From Wyeomyia smithii (taxonomy: Eukaryota > Arthropoda > Insecta > Diptera > Culicidae): DNA of 64,000 nucleotides. The translations under genes were made by a program, and so were the position numbers. A model generated the notes under the pieces. It saw only the letters and a program-made list of their open reading frames with translations. It did no database searches and was not told the origin of the DNA. Shown here one piece after another: positions 1 to 13,113 of this stretch. The stretch is taken from assembly GCF_029784165.1 (NCBI RefSeq), contig NC_073694.1, positions 54,063,433 to 54,127,432 on the forward strand, written 5' to 3'. How positions within the stretch are numbered: the first letter of the stretch is position 1; every line of letters begins with the position of its first letter.

Positions 1-1773
1 ATCGTCTGTGAAGTATCTTCATGAGTTACTGAATAAAGCTATGAAAGCCACATTCAGATTTTCTTCTTATTCTTTGAAATATTGAGATTTTCCTGTGTGA
101 CCGGACTTTTTTGTCACTCTGTAGAGATTTTGTCCAGACATTCTTGAAACATTTTTAGAAACATTATTGTGTTATTTTGAAAACGGAACATCTTCAAAGT
201 CAGACATTTTTGAAACATTCAACAAAATTTTTGTATCATTTTTAGGGCATTTCGACAATGATTTTGAACAATTTCTAAGATATATTGAATTTATTTCTGA
301 CACACTTGAAACATTTTTGAGTCGTTTTTATTCGTTTTCGAGACTTCTTCGAAGCATTTATAGAACAACCACTTTTGACGCAAGCTGGAAAGTGTTTTGC
401 TAAAGTATTGACAATTATTTCAGACAGGTGTAAAACAATGTGGATCATGAAGCCTTTTTTAAAATAGTCATTTTCAAACCATTGAAAAAGGCTTTGGCGA
501 TATTTTATAAATATATATTTTATACTTCAGAGACATTTGAAAACATTCAAGACATCTTCAACAGATTTTTTAAAGCTAATCTCCAATATTTATGATGCAT
601 TTTTGAGACATATTCGAAACACTTTTGAAACATTTTTTATATATTTTCACGTAAAATGAGCATTTTTTAAACATGGGTATTTTATTTTCATTTTAAATGG
701 TGCTCTGAATTTATATTTTCATACATTTTTATTTTATTGGAATGCTTTTGTGATAAAAAGTTATTCAACAAAAAAGCAGTTGAGTTTCTGTTTTTTTCTT
801 CCTGAAATTTCACGAAATTTCAAATTTACCCTCTGTTATTTGTTTGATGTCAACATTGTTACACAAGTTTTGTTTTTTTGTTGTATATTCATGTGAATTG
901 TATTTCATAAGGTTTTTGCGTAAATTAGAAATGCTTTACTACTTCTTTCAACTTTGTCTGTTTTATTCCAAAATGTTTTTGAACAGTCTATTTTGTATAT
1001 TCAGTAAGTAAAACCGAATCACTCATGAAAATTTCTTATTGTTTCTTTTCTTGCAACTGCAAATTTGTATGAAGAAAAAAAAAACTGAACATTGGTAATG
1101 TTTAGGCTTGAAACAACTTCCACAGAATTAGTTTAAATACTTTTTTATAAAATTAAAACCTAGTATTCGGTTAAATTTAAAGCGGCACCTTCAAGTTAAA
1201 TCAATCCGCACTTGCAACCACCCGCTAACCTTCACATACCAAAAAAATAATAAATGACAGAGCACCGCAATCAATTGACCAACGGGTCTCCAGCTCCAAC
1301 TGGGCACTCAAGTGAACTCGCGGCGGTATTTTAACTTTACCAATCAACGCTGCTTTTGAAAATGATCCGAAAATTAGCGGGGCGGTTGTTTTCTGCAGTC
1401 AAATTACAACTCACCAGCTGGGTAGGTTTTTTTTTGTGCTCCTTGGTCGGTAATGCTCTCAAGAAATGTTGAATGTTTGCTATCGATTCCACGAAGTTAA
1501 ATGTGGCGACATGTTAAATTAGAGTTCCTAATCCAGAGGAACCACATGGTTGAATTGAAATCTAGCGTGACTTTTCCTATGCTCGGCACTACTCACCTGG
1601 CGGCACAATTTTTGTCAGTGGGCGTCCAACAGGTTTTCTATTTCGCAGCAAGCAGGCAAGCTAAATTTGTATATCCAACTTCAGCAGTCGTACGTTACAG
1701 CTAGTAGAAGCTAGTTCACCTTGAAGTATGTGCTAATTTTTACACCCTTTTTTTCTCGTGTGTTCTATTCCAG
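1..1773. other. AT-rich non-coding stretch, probably intron of the RhoGEF gene
   Basis: No exon is supported here. The first 660 bases contain a loose, degenerate repetition of the word GAAACATTTTTGA and relatives, spaced irregularly, which looks like decayed simple sequence. The right end is the polypyrimidine tract and AG acceptor (1771-1773) of the first visible RhoGEF exon. That exon begins in phase with one base missing, so the stretch is most likely the 3' part of an intron. An alternative promoter inside it cannot be excluded. Confidence 0.5.
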
Positions 1774-4700
1774 ATGAAACGAAGCCCTACCAAACAGCGG
1801 ACACCTCGTGGGATAGCACTCTGTCGTTCGATCTCCCGGCCGACGGTGGTCTCGGCAAGCGAGCTCCGGAAGTCATTCTCAACGGCACCGACGGGAAACT
1901 TAATCAGCTAATCCCGTATCAAACGGAACGAACCAGTGCAAGCATCAAACTCGAATACAAGCCATCAACCCGTACCGTCAGCTCCGAGGACAGTTGCTAT
2001 TCAGAAGAACGGTACATTTCCTCGGACGACGAAGACGACGACGACGACGAGGACGAGATCGATTTGGACGAGAACGATATCCGAGAGGAGTATCTACGTG
2101 AGCATCATCGGCGTAATCGTCGTGACCAACCAAAGAACTCAACGCCAAAGGAAGTAACAACACCAACGGCTCCTCCTCCGTCCGAACAGCAGCTGCAGCT
2201 GCAGCAGACTTCCGGCGAACGAAGGCGTAGTAGTATCACCCAGTTCCAGAACACCCTCAACAAGGCAAAGAATCACTTTTCGCTCGATAAATGGAAAGGT
2301 CACCACGGCGGTGGCAGCAACAGTGCAGCAGCAGCAGCGGCAGCAACAGCCGTCCTCAACGGGAATCACATCAACAACAGCAGTCGAACGTCCTGCGTAT
2401 CCCTGCCGGTGGCTGTTGCTGGTGGAGGCGCTGGCGGTAATGTTCAACTGATCGCCGATCTCGCTAACAACAACCGGAACTCGATGCACGGTGAGTTTAC
2501 TTGATCACCACACAATTTTCATACCCGTTATAGATTGTTATGCTACCGTTGACGCATTTACGCCAACTCGACTGAGGGGCTGGTAGCTTGCCTAAAACTC
2601 TTTTGACCAAGTGGGCACTCTCAAAGAAAAAAAGTTTTTTTTTAACAAAAACTTCCATGTGCAGCATTTTTTTACTTTTTTTTTTTTCTTCTGAACGCTC
2701 ATGCGAACTCAACCATATTCATTTTTTTTCTGTCTAGAAAAATTGAAAAGAAAAAGTTGCTTAGTTTGGTAAGGCTTATACACCCACAAAGAATCATTGA
2801 ATTCTGAGAGTTGGCGCGAAATGCATTCAATGCTAGTTTTGGAACCGCGATTCACTGATTTGGCTGAGAATTTGTCTTAAAAATCACGTGCAGAATATCA
2901 AAATCAAGCTCGAACTTCAGGAGGGGATGCAAATGTAACCCCCCCCCCCCCCTAGGCTAGACATGCAACCACCACTCGAAAGCATAACAGACGGGAAGAC
3001 AAAATGAAGACATTTTTTTACTCGTCACTTTCCAGCGGAGCGTGCAGTAATTTCAAAATTTATAATTGTCTTACATCTAGATGTTTCAAGAAAGAGAGCC
3101 TCACGAAAATATCCGCCCCGAGTCCTCAATCCGGACTTGGTCAAAATCAAACATGCTCTCCTTCAGACAGACAACCAGCGCTGCCTCTGTGAAATATTTC
3201 ACACACAGCAGAAATGTTTCAAATGCTAATGGTTAAAAATTGTTTACAGAGCAAGTCCATAAAAAATGTCTCAGTTTTGTCATTTTTGATTTGGCGGAAA
3301 CTCTGCATAAGTGTTCGTATGCACAGTAGTACGAGAGCTCGACATCGCTTGTATGAAAAAGTTACTACAACTAGTCTCTTCTTATCATTTTCCAGCCTCC
3401 ACAATGCCAAGCACAACATCCGCCGCGTCTTCCCCGGCGCTATCCGTGGCCCTAAGCCCGGGATCAATCTCTCTTGCGGCAGCAAACGCGCCCCCCTGCT
3501 CGGCTAGCCCGTCGCCCTCGATCTCGTCGGAACCGTTCTCTCGACTATCGCGCTGGTTCTCGATACGTCGCGGTTCGATGAACCAGTACGACGTGAAGGG
3601 TCACAGTCACAACAGCGGCGGGGGTTCGAGCGTCGGTTCGGTTTCCGCTGGCGGAAAAGAGAATCGCCGCAACAGCATCGACCACGTTGATTCGACTGGA
3701 TCACTATTCGGGGGCCCCGGAAGCCGATACGACGGTAGCAAGCTGGCAATGGGGAAAGTTATGGAAGCCGACGAAGATCCACTGCAGCTGGTCCTGGACA
3801 GTTTCGCTATGACACGCGGTGCAGGCGGAGAGTCAAAAACGACCGAAAGGCGGCACATCCCGGTCGCACTGCCGCCGGCTCCGGCTGGACTGACCCAGCA
3901 ACAGCTCAAACGAAGACTGATCGTAGCTGCCATTGTTCACAGTGAGAATTCGTATGTAGCCTCTCTTCAACGTTTGGTTAATGTGAGTACCCCTAGCGAT
4001 GTTTGTTAACGACCCATATATAATCAAGATTTCCCTATACAACAGGAATACAAACGACCCCTGGAGGAAAGTAATCCGCCCATTCTGAACCCATCAAAAA
4101 CTGCCATTTTATTTCACCGCTTGCCCGAGATTCTTCAGCTGCACACCCTTTTCCGTATATCACTAGCCGACTATATACAAAGCTGGGATAACGAGGAAAA
4201 GATTGGCGATGTTTTCGTGGCCACTTTCAGCAAATCGCTAGTCCTGGACGTTTACAGTGGTTTCATCAACAACTTCTCGATTGCCATGGACCTGGCGCGA
4301 ATGGAAGCGAAGCGAAAGTCAGCGCTGTCGGATTTTCTCAAAGTGAAACAGATTAGCTCCCACGATCGGCTGTCCTTTTTCGGGCTAATGGTGAAACCGG
4401 TCCAACGGTTTCCCCAGTTTATACTCTTCCTGCAAGATTTGCTCAAGTACACCCCCCAGGGACACCACGATCGGATGTCGCTTCAACTGGCACTAACTCA
4501 GCTGGAATCGCTGGCGGAAATGTTGAACGAGCGAAAGCGGGAAGCTGAACAGTTCCAAGCATTCAAGGAAATGCTGGAAAATATTAGCGGAACGTTCAAC
4601 ATTCGTTCGCTGGTATCGGGCGGAACGTCCGACACTGCGATCAACAGTAACAATACTCGTTATTTGCTCCGGGAGGATAACGTTACCCAGCTGGAGTTCA

Positions 4701-7700
4701 ATCAGTCCGGGTACATTGTGAAGAGCAAGAAACGCCGGCTGCTGCTGTTGAACGACAAGGTACTGTGCGTTTCCGTTGCTCCCAAGCAATCGCACGAGTT
4801 CGGTTCCTCGGAGAAGCTCACCTTCAAGTGGATGCACCCGGTGCAGGACGTAGAAATTGTGGACAACAACCAGTCAATCACGCTTTCCCGGATACTGACG
4901 GCCGGTAAGCAGGCAGAAACCTATTATTTTTGTAAAAAGATTTATTTATTTTCATTTTTCTCCCTTGAAAGGAATGAAACGTGGTAATAGTCTCAAGTCC
5001 AACTCGAGCTTCGATTCACCCCACCTGAGTTCGGCTGGCCTATCGGCGGGCGGCACAATGAACAGCTCATTCGGCAGTGGCTCCGGTGGAACGTTGCCCG
5101 GTACCGGCAGCGAAGCGGATAATTTGTGCGGCGAGATGAACGATCTAATGCACGACTACGAGGTGATGTCGCGCATCAACGATCTGGTCGGAACGCTCAA
5201 AGGAAGCTACAAGGAGATTAACCTGGGTGTGACGAAGTCCATCCTGGCGGATATCCAAGCGTCGATACAGGTAGAAATGAGTAGTGTGATGTCTTAGGAG
5301 TTGAGTCTAATATTGCTTGTTCGAATTACAGAAAAAAGACGAGGAAATCTCCTGGGTAGACTCGTGCTGTCTGCAGTTGGTGCTCAAGAATGCCACCAAG
5401 GGTGGCAAGGAGGATCTAACGTACACATTCCAGATCGAAAGCCCCGTGGTGAAAAAGGACTGGATCACTGAGCTACGGTTGGCGCAGCTGGCGCTAGATG
5501 CGAATAATTCTCCAGCTTGGCAGATCGGAGCCGAGCAAGAGCAACGGCACTCGCTCGCTAAGATGCCCCTGTTCGTGAAGGCCTATCCGGCGTATAAGTC
5601 GCAGCATCAAACCGAGGTTAGTGGATATTTTTTAGTTGCTGCTTTTTTGTCTGCATAATCAATTTTGTTTGGTATTGCGTTTGTTGGATTTGGATTCTTC
5701 AAATTTGGGTGGCTTTTTTAAACGAAAATCGAAGTATCGGGCGCTACAACAGGAAACAACTGTGTTTGAATACTTTCAGGTCTGCTGCGGATGTTATTTT
5801 TCATCGAACTTGGCTGCATCGGGGGCATATCGGCTCAAGCCGTCAGCGCGTAAACGCCTGAAGCACTCGAATACGTTGTGGATCTGCTCGAGTGACAAGA
5901 TCAACAGTCACGTAACCATTCTTTCGCACAACAGCGCTCAGCACCAGAGCAACGGTGGATTCGGAGAAGTGGCTAGGTTTAGTTTGGCGGAAACGATCGT
6001 CACCTGTATGGAGTACGTAAAGGAAGGCGGTCTGATAACCGGCGACGATATCAGTGCGGATTCGATTTGGATGGGCACAAATAACCATCGCGTGCTGATC
6101 TATTCGGCTAGCTTTCCGATCAACGATGAACAGTTGGTTAATCTGTCACTGCCAGGGGTTCCTAGTCAGATTTTGTACTTCAACGAGCGAGTTTATGTGG
6201 GTATGACCAACGGAAGCGTTCTGGTGTTCGCGAAAACAGAGGCGGGCATCTGGAGTCTGAATAGTCCGAAAATATTGACAGTTCAAGCGGAACCGATAAG
6301 CAGTTTGCTAGCAATCAACAGTAGTGTGTATTTCGCAGCAGGAAAGCACGTTTACGTGATCAATGCCAGAACGAACGAGGTTGAGAAAAACTTCCACATA
6401 AAGCACACAAACTCGGCCAACGTCAGCTCGAACATAAACCTACTGGCCCACTCTGGAATCGGCTTGTGGATCTCACTTAAGAACTCCAGTATCATTTGTC
6501 TATATCACACGGAAACTTTCAAGCACCTGCAGGATATCAACATTGCGTCAAATGTGTTGCGAGTAACGTCGTCGCACCAGAATCCATCGCGAGAGACAAG
6601 TTCTTCGATTCAGGTGACTGCTCTGATGGCTGCCAAAGGAATGCTATGGGTGGGAACAAACGTTGGTATCACGCTTACAATCCCGTTGCCACGACTTGAA
6701 GGTGTTCCCATCATCAGCGGTGGGGTCAACATCTCCTATCACGCTCACTTGGGCCCAGTAACTTATCTTCTCCCATTGGTTACAAAGTCTTACCATCCGC
6801 TGACACCAACTCAGCCATCCAAAACGGTAGCCATTCAGGACACTCCGGATAACAAATCTACGTCAAACGACACAAAAGAGGAATCACAGGAACAGTCAGC
6901 TAAGCAGGAGGATGCGAAAAAACAGAAAGAAACCGCCGCATTAAAGGAACAAATCTGTTCCAGTCCGGTTATTCTTCGTCGTAAAAAACCACCACCGATA
7001 GACTCGGGTCGAATGACGAAAACTCTGCCCCGCAACTTGCGCACCAGCAGTGGAGCTTTCTCGCCCTCAATCCACTCAACGCTTTCCTCTTCGTCCCAAT
7101 ATTCGGATCAAGGCTGCGATGTGTACGGTTTGTACAGTGATCTTATTTTCGTCAAGGAAGACATCGAAAATCAGGAAGATCGCAACATCCTGGATCCCAG
7201 CTACGATTATCTGCGTCGAAGTGATCCCGACATCGCTGCCATTCCGGCTAAGGTATCCACTCTGGACCGACGGCTGCGAATGAAGGTTAGCAGACCGCGT
7301 TCGCTCGATCTTTCCAACTGGTCGATGGAATCGCGTTCGTCCAGCGTTTACACCTCGTCGGGAAGCGACGAAAACGTGGGCAACCGCAGCGGAACCAACA
7401 GCAAAAACGTTTCCCGCAACAGCTCCAGCGCTAGTCACAAGATGAACAACTCCGATCTGGATAACATCAACGAAAACGAGGTTGCCCTGTTACAGAAGAA
7501 ACCGGCAACCGACGCGAATTCCATCGCTCCCAAAGAGTCCATCGTTGCGGTAACGGAAGTCGAAAAGTATCCCGCCACCCATACTGTCAAACGAAAAAAG
7601 ACCCAGTCGACAAGTGCAGGCGGAGATAATTCTGCCAATGGAAGTGCCCGCAGGACGATCCTTACACTGACTGGGGGTCGAGGTTATGTCAACTGGCGAC

Positions 7701-7864
7701 ACATTTGGGAACGAGCGGGTCCAGCGGAAGGCGGTGGAAGTAAATCGGCTACCAATTCCCCACAGAACCATCATCAGAGAACCAATTCGGTGACATCGCT
7801 GGCCGGGTTAGGTCAGACCAACTCAACCGATGCTCACATTATTATTTGGGAAAAGAAATTGTAG
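1774..7864 (+). CDS. ARHGEF10: ARHGEF10-family Rho guanine nucleotide exchange factor, 5'-partial
   Basis: Visible coding exons are 1774-2490, 3396-3982, 4046-4904, 4972-5270, 5332-5616 and 5780-7864. All join in frame through GT-AG sites and give about 1,610 residues ending at TAG 7862-7864. The first exon begins two bases into a codon, so earlier exons exist upstream. In order: an acidic and Ser/Ala/Gln-rich N-terminal region, a Dbl-homology domain at roughly residues 405-615 of the visible part (with the typical KPVQRFPQF motif), a PH-like region to about 830, then a beta-propeller-like C-terminal half in the last exon (motifs YHTETFKHLQDINIA and LWVGTNVG, ending HIIIWEKKL). This order and these motifs match vertebrate ARHGEF10/ARHGEF10L, which activate Rho GTPases at the cytoskeleton; that role here is inferred. 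A low-complexity Ser-rich insert (about residues 1280-1550) sits near the C terminus. The 905-bp intron 2491-3395 contains a 14-base C run. Confidence 0.9.
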
Positions 7865-9301
7865 GTTATCTTCACAATGTGTAAATACGGCTTTGTCCTG
7901 GATCAGGCGATACCTTTAAGCTTAAGGTTTCAAAATGTACGCTTTGATGTACAATAGAAAACTGTATCCCAGTGAACTGGCGAAATGCTGCAAAACCGTA
8001 AAACCTTATAGGGCAAAAAAAGTTAGGAAGTTGTGATAGAAATCATATTTGTTGTACACATTTCGAATGCATTTCACATTTCATTGAAGCTCTGTGCTAG
8101 ACTAACAATTCGCTGCATTCCTTCCAACTGAATCGGAAATTATCAAACAGATGTATATTTACCAAATTTCCAATTCCGCTAATGGCATTCAATCACACAC
8201 ACACATATTCATGCAAAAACGCATTCGCGTTTGAGCGATGGAGAGATTTGTTAGTTGTACAAAGCACAGATTCGATCGATTATAAGGAAAAAAGTATGAA
8301 TTTATTCATTTCACACAGTCTTCTAACAACATTAGAGCGAAAGCAAAACCTCACACAACAAATCAAAGCGGTATTTATTGTTACTTTGTAAGAGCTGCTA
8401 CCATTTGTTACTCGAAAGATTTCTGATCTGTAAACCAAAAAAGGCATATCTCATACCTTTCCTTCTTCTACTTCTTCCTCTGCTGTCCGGTAAAAAACAG
8501 TAATGGTAATGATTAATTTTACAACGAAACAGAACACAGATATAAATCCTTCCATCTTTACTGTATCAAAAACAAGAAAAAAACGTAGAAACATTTGTTA
8601 GGATTCTTTTCCAATAGAAAGAGCAAGTTCAAAGTGACTTTGAACGGGTTTTTGGGCTTAATATTGAATAGGCGTAATATTCTATACTAGATTACTACAG
8701 TTTGTTAGTTTTTAGTACAAAATAATCCATTTTACCCTTTGTACAGAACTAATACGGCTAAGCTTGCCCTTGAATGGTTTCGAGTTTAGAATCGAGCAAC
8801 ACACATAGTAGGATGCGCGGGAAGGATGAAAGTTTGTCCAAGTTTCGTTCAATGGTTAAGTTGATTATCATTGTTCTTTACTTATTGTTCATTCGCTAAT
8901 GAATTCTAGAGAATTTCTTATGCAATTCCATCTTTCCGCTTCAGAATCTACTGTATCGTATAACAAGAAAAAATCATTTCTATATATCTCAACTCTTCGC
9001 ATCATTTAACAATTGTTTGCAAAATATATCTGTAATAGAGAAAAAAAAATCAGAAAACGAAAAATCTCGGTGGCAACAAAAAATTTATCCAGTAATAAAA
9101 GGAACTAGATGTTCACTATTTGTAAAAAGCGAAAATCAAATACCCGCTGTGTTGCCTACTCAATTGACACTCATATATCACTACCAACACCATCCGGAAG
9201 GCAAATCGGAAGACGCATGATAATCTCCAGCATGGTTTCAATCTAGATCTTCTAAAGAGTGTGCATGTTAGTCTGTCATCTTACATATTGATAACTGAAA
9301 T
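7865..9301. other. 3' flank of the RhoGEF gene, no gene seen
   Basis: AT-rich sequence following the RhoGEF stop. It probably includes the 3' UTR, but I could not choose a convincing polyadenylation site. No coding exon, RNA gene or clear repeat was recognised. Confidence 0.5.
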
Positions 9302-9535
9302 CTCGCCAAACATGTGAAAAGGGCCTATGTGCCATATGTAAACAAGCCACAATTTCACGTTTTTTGACGAATACAAGCTTAATCTGCCCATACAAATAAG
9401 ATTTGTTGATTAAAAAAACTTCTTTTATCAACAAATCTCATTTGTAGGGATAGATTACGCTTGTATTAATCACAAAATGAGAAAATTCGGCTTGTTTACA
9501 AATGGCACATGGGCCCTTTTCACATGTTTGGCGAG
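9302..9535. repeat. Palindromic hairpin MITE
   Basis: The two halves are reverse complements of one another. The element starts CTCGCCAAACATGTGAAAAG and ends CTTTTCACATGTTTGGCGAG, and the arms continue inward for about 100 bases with few mismatches, meeting near 9420 at an AAAAAACTTCTTTT loop. There is no coding capacity. Flanks TGAAAT and AAATGG suggest a short target duplication but none is exact. Superfamily not determined. Confidence 0.75.
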
Positions 9536-10600
9536 AAATGGTTGCAATTCATCTTCACGTCTATACATTTGTGCATCAGAAGAATTGATGGGAAATAAAA
9601 AATCGGTTCAACTTCAAGTGTGTACAAGTACAAGTCTGTACGGAAGCAGAATATATGCAGCGATTTTCAAGGTAGGTATTGTAAAAGAAAAATAAAATGT
9701 TTAAAAAATAATTATTATTTTATCTCTAATATGTTACAGATTTCTCTCACTGAAGTCTACTTATGTCCATTTTCTTTCAAATATAATAAAGAAATAAATT
9801 AATCTGTTTTGTCGTTATCATCTCAAAAACAAATGTTGCACTCGTTTATTTGGTTCTAAACAGCGATCAAAAGAAATAAAAGTGCAATGTCGGGACCTTA
9901 TTTCTATATTGCGGTTCTTTTCTAAAAGCCGCAGACCATCAAATAAGTTGCGCGCAACAGAGTTGTGCGCCTGTCAAAAATACATTTCGCTTCTTGTGAG
10001 TAAGGTTACAAGCGTATTATTGCCCATGTGTGTTTTTTTTTCTTTTATGACAAATATGTTTCCACATGTAAAACGTATTTTTTTATGTTGAAAGCAATCG
10101 TCTGGTGCAGTAAACAATAGAATTTAACAGACCTACTTGTCTAACAGTATATTAAATGGGCTTAAAATATTTGAATGTATGTTCAATTATACATATTATA
10201 CCCTGGCGCACAATTCAATGACAGAAAAATAAATCAACAATATGCTGAAATTTCTCGAGAATCACAATACCAGCTAAAAACTTCATGGCTAACCTCATTG
10301 ACGCACGTCTCTAATGTAATGTATGTCTCTTCAGCAACTTCAGCACAGTTCTTCTCACCCGTCGCTCGCTGGCACTAAGCGGACACTCTTTGGACGTGGT
10401 TGTCGCAGTTGTACCCAGGCATGCGTTCGAATATTCCGGCGTGCAAAATAGGTACCACAGATAGCCATGCCGCTCACTGCAGCAAAGTCTCAGGCCTCTT
10501 TCTCTACCAATTACAGGGTGGAAGCACACTTTCTGCCCGACCTGAGCATTTGCAACTCCGATGTCGACAGTACTCCTTCTCTTTATCGGATTTTTCATTG
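9536..10600. other. Non-coding AT-rich stretch, nothing recognised
   Basis: No exon, RNA or repeat boundary could be supported. Short open frames here lack any family resemblance. Confidence 0.4.
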
Positions 10601-11460
10601 GTCGATGCGTAAACATTGAGGAGTTTGCCCATAATTCTCAAGACTCACTGTACCTCATCTTGGACCTAATCAGTCTTGTTAGTTTCGCAGGAAAGCCATT
10701 TTCGTCCATTACTTTCCATAACTCTACACAGTCGATATCGTGAGTGGCCTGAAAATCGATAAATAGGTAATGCGTGGGAACTTTTTTTTTCCTGTATGAA
10801 CTTTCTCACTGCGACCAGAATCATAGATCTATTGTGAGATATGCCCGGGTGGCTGCTGTATCCCGCACTTCTGTTAATAGCAATACCTCTATTGAGAAGT
10901 GGCATGCTTATTTTTATTGTTCATCAGTGCTGGTGTGTAATGTGCTACTCTTCCTTTACACGCTTACTGTTCTACTATACCGATACTCGTTCCTCTTGCC
11001 AAATATCACCAATTATAATTCCCTGGAGAAGTTTCGTCGTGCGTCCTTCTGGCCAGTTTTATTGATAAGAGGGACTTATTTTTTGTTAAGAGGAAGTCAC
11101 GCAAAGGTATTTGTAGATTTCAGCGGAAAGGAAGGGTAACTGGGTGGGGAGCCTGAGAATAAACCCCTGCTTAAGTCCTTTTTGACATCGGATGGCCTGG
11201 TTCTACTAAGATTCGAACCCACGACCATCCGCTTGACAAAGCGGACTCTGTAACCTTGAGGCTACGCAGCTCCCGTGGGAACTTGGTATTCGGCTTAGTT
11301 CCAGAGGATCTGCCGCAGCGATTTGGTCCGTTTGTCAAACAGCCATCCACAAAACCGGATTGATAACTTTCCACAAATCTTCGTGCTAGCGGCGAGAAAC
11401 GGTGATCTGGGAGAACACTTTGTAGGCTGTGTTAAGAATCGTGGTCGCTCGTTATATCCC
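10600..11460 (-). mobile_element. Degraded non-LTR reverse transcriptase fragment, split by a tRNA-SINE-like piece
   Basis: Read on the minus strand, 11440-11290 gives a decayed block containing SPLARRFVESYQSGFVDG, and 10790-10640 gives FIDFQATHDIDCVELWKVMD followed by GFPAKLTRLI. Both are recognisable reverse-transcriptase core segments of RTE-like and related non-LTR elements. Between them lies a tRNA-like head (11202-11274). Stops and frame changes break every segment, so this is a fossil. Clade assignment is by remembered motif pattern only. Confidence 0.65.
11202..11274 (-). repeat. tRNA-derived SINE head
   Basis: On the minus strand an A-box-like TAGCCTCAAGGTTA (11251-11264) is followed by a B-box GGTTCGAATCT (in 11209-11220) at pol III promoter spacing. 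The 5' GGGAGCT and the 3' end do not pair as an acceptor stem, and the unit lies inside a dead retroelement, so it is read as a SINE head and not a functional tRNA. Its tail is unclear and may reach about 11130. Confidence 0.55.
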
Positions 11461-11988
11461 TCTCAAGCGCTATGCTGACGAAGGCGGCTCTACTCAAAAC
11501 TCACTATTTCAGATGAACACTCGGGATGCTGGTTCCGTCGGGTGATGTATCGGTGAAATTCACTCGTGCACTCTCGCCACTGTGCCACATCGTTGCTTAG
11601 TGGTATTCTCGGGGGCAGTGATGGAAATGAGACAAATATGATGCCATCCTCGTTTAGTCTCGATCTGTACAAATCCTGTCGTATAGTAGACCGCGATTAA
11701 ACTTGAATCCTCTCAATCCATAATAAAATGATGATATGGTGCATAGGTTTTTGGGAGAAAACAGACACATGATTAGACTACATCAGCTCTGAGAAGCGAT
11801 TCGATCGTTGTGTTTGTCTCTTCATACGCCGGTCGTTAGGGGAAGACAGGATGCAACAAGAGAATATCATGTCGCCTGAGTAGCAGCAGAGGTGTGGTGC
11901 GGTGAGAGGGAAAGTGTGCTGGAATGGACTACTTCGGAAGCGGTTAGGTTGAGCGTAGGAGAAAAAAATCTTATTCATTAGTCATATA

Positions 11989-13105
11989 CAGGGTTGCCAA
12001 TGTTCCAGTTTAAACTGGATTCCTCCAGTTTTTTTCAAGTGATCCAGTCAAACAGTTTATTCCCAAAATCTTCCAGTTTTTTCAGATATTTGCCAGTTTT
12101 ATCCAGATTTTTATTCACTCAAGCTCCGATTGGTTTTCGGAAATATTTTTAAAACGGAAATTTTGTAGATTGATACATTATTATGACAATTCTTAACACA
12201 GGGTGGCGAAAAAATTTTCAAAATAAAATTCCCTGATTTTTCCTGAAATTCATCAATTTCCCTGATGTTTTTCAGCATTCGGCACAAAAAAGTACAACGC
12301 AAATCCGAAATCACAGTGAACAAAGTATTCAATCGGATATGAAACCCAACAGTAGATGTCCCGAATTAACCTTTTGCGCTGAAAAAATCAGTTTTTGTAC
12401 TAAAAAGCCGCTTAAAAAATCGCTTTTTGTTTTGAAAAATTTTCCCTGAATGTTCAGTGATCAAAAAATGAATTCCCTGACATTCCTCGATTTTTCAGGT
12501 TTTTGCAGGTTTTTGACACCCTGTAACAGCATTTTCAGTATACCATCTTCTCGCACGAAACACGGTCAAATAAAAGACGGCATGACATGGTTGAGATAAA
12601 ACCAAACAAATAGATTTTACCAGACCATAAAAAAAATCTTCTATTTATTTTCTGTTGCGTAGCAGTTAAAAAAATGTTAGAGGACTTAAATACCAAAAGA
12701 TAGCGAAGTCAGGAATAATTGAAATTTAAACTTCACTGATGTAACGGAAGGAAATGTTGCGTTAATACTTTTGTTAAATATAAAAGCAAATGGAAAAGCT
12801 GTATATCTTAATTTTGAGATAGATTGATTGCGTAATTTTAAATTTTGCTGCTGTTAGAGGAAATTTTTCAGTGCATAATTTTAACAAAATGTAAGCCCAG
12901 AACAAAACATTTCTGATTAGAATGAGTAATTTTTTGCGAAGAGTTTTCGCTTTAGTTGCTGTATTCAAAACTGACACTGGATTCAATCCCCGTAACAGAA
13001 AAGCTCTTCCACAATCTTTTTTTTTCTTTTTTCTAAATTTAGTTGGAATCCAGTTTTTTCTTCAACCTTTTTCCAGTTAAATCGAAAATTTTATTGGCAA
13101 CTCTG
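11989..13105. mobile_element. hAT-like non-autonomous element with 8-bp target duplication
   Basis: The ends are CAGGGTTGCCAAT and ATTGGCAACTCTG, near-perfect terminal inverted repeats. They are flanked by an exact 8-bp duplication GTCATATA (11981-11988 and 13106-13113). An 8-bp duplication with a CAG-type terminus is the hallmark of hAT transposons. No transposase frame is visible. The interior carries a second hAT-like element. Confidence 0.8.
12199..12523. mobile_element. Nested hAT-like MITE
   Basis: The termini CAGGGTGGCGAAAA and TTTTTGACACCCTG are imperfect inverted repeats inside the 11989-13105 element. Flanks share TAACA (left ...TTAACA, right TAACAG...), a short or eroded duplication. 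The interior repeats TTCCCTGA-type words. No coding sequence. Confidence 0.6.
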
Positions 13106-13113
13106 GTCATATA

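Noticed and set aside
1758..1773. GTG-led start of the RhoGEF frame
   Set aside because: These bases are the intron polypyrimidine tract and acceptor; the exon starts at 1774 and the true start lies upstream.
11202..11274. tRNA gene on the minus strand
   Set aside because: A and B boxes are present, but the acceptor stem does not pair and it sits inside a dead retroelement; a SINE head is more likely.
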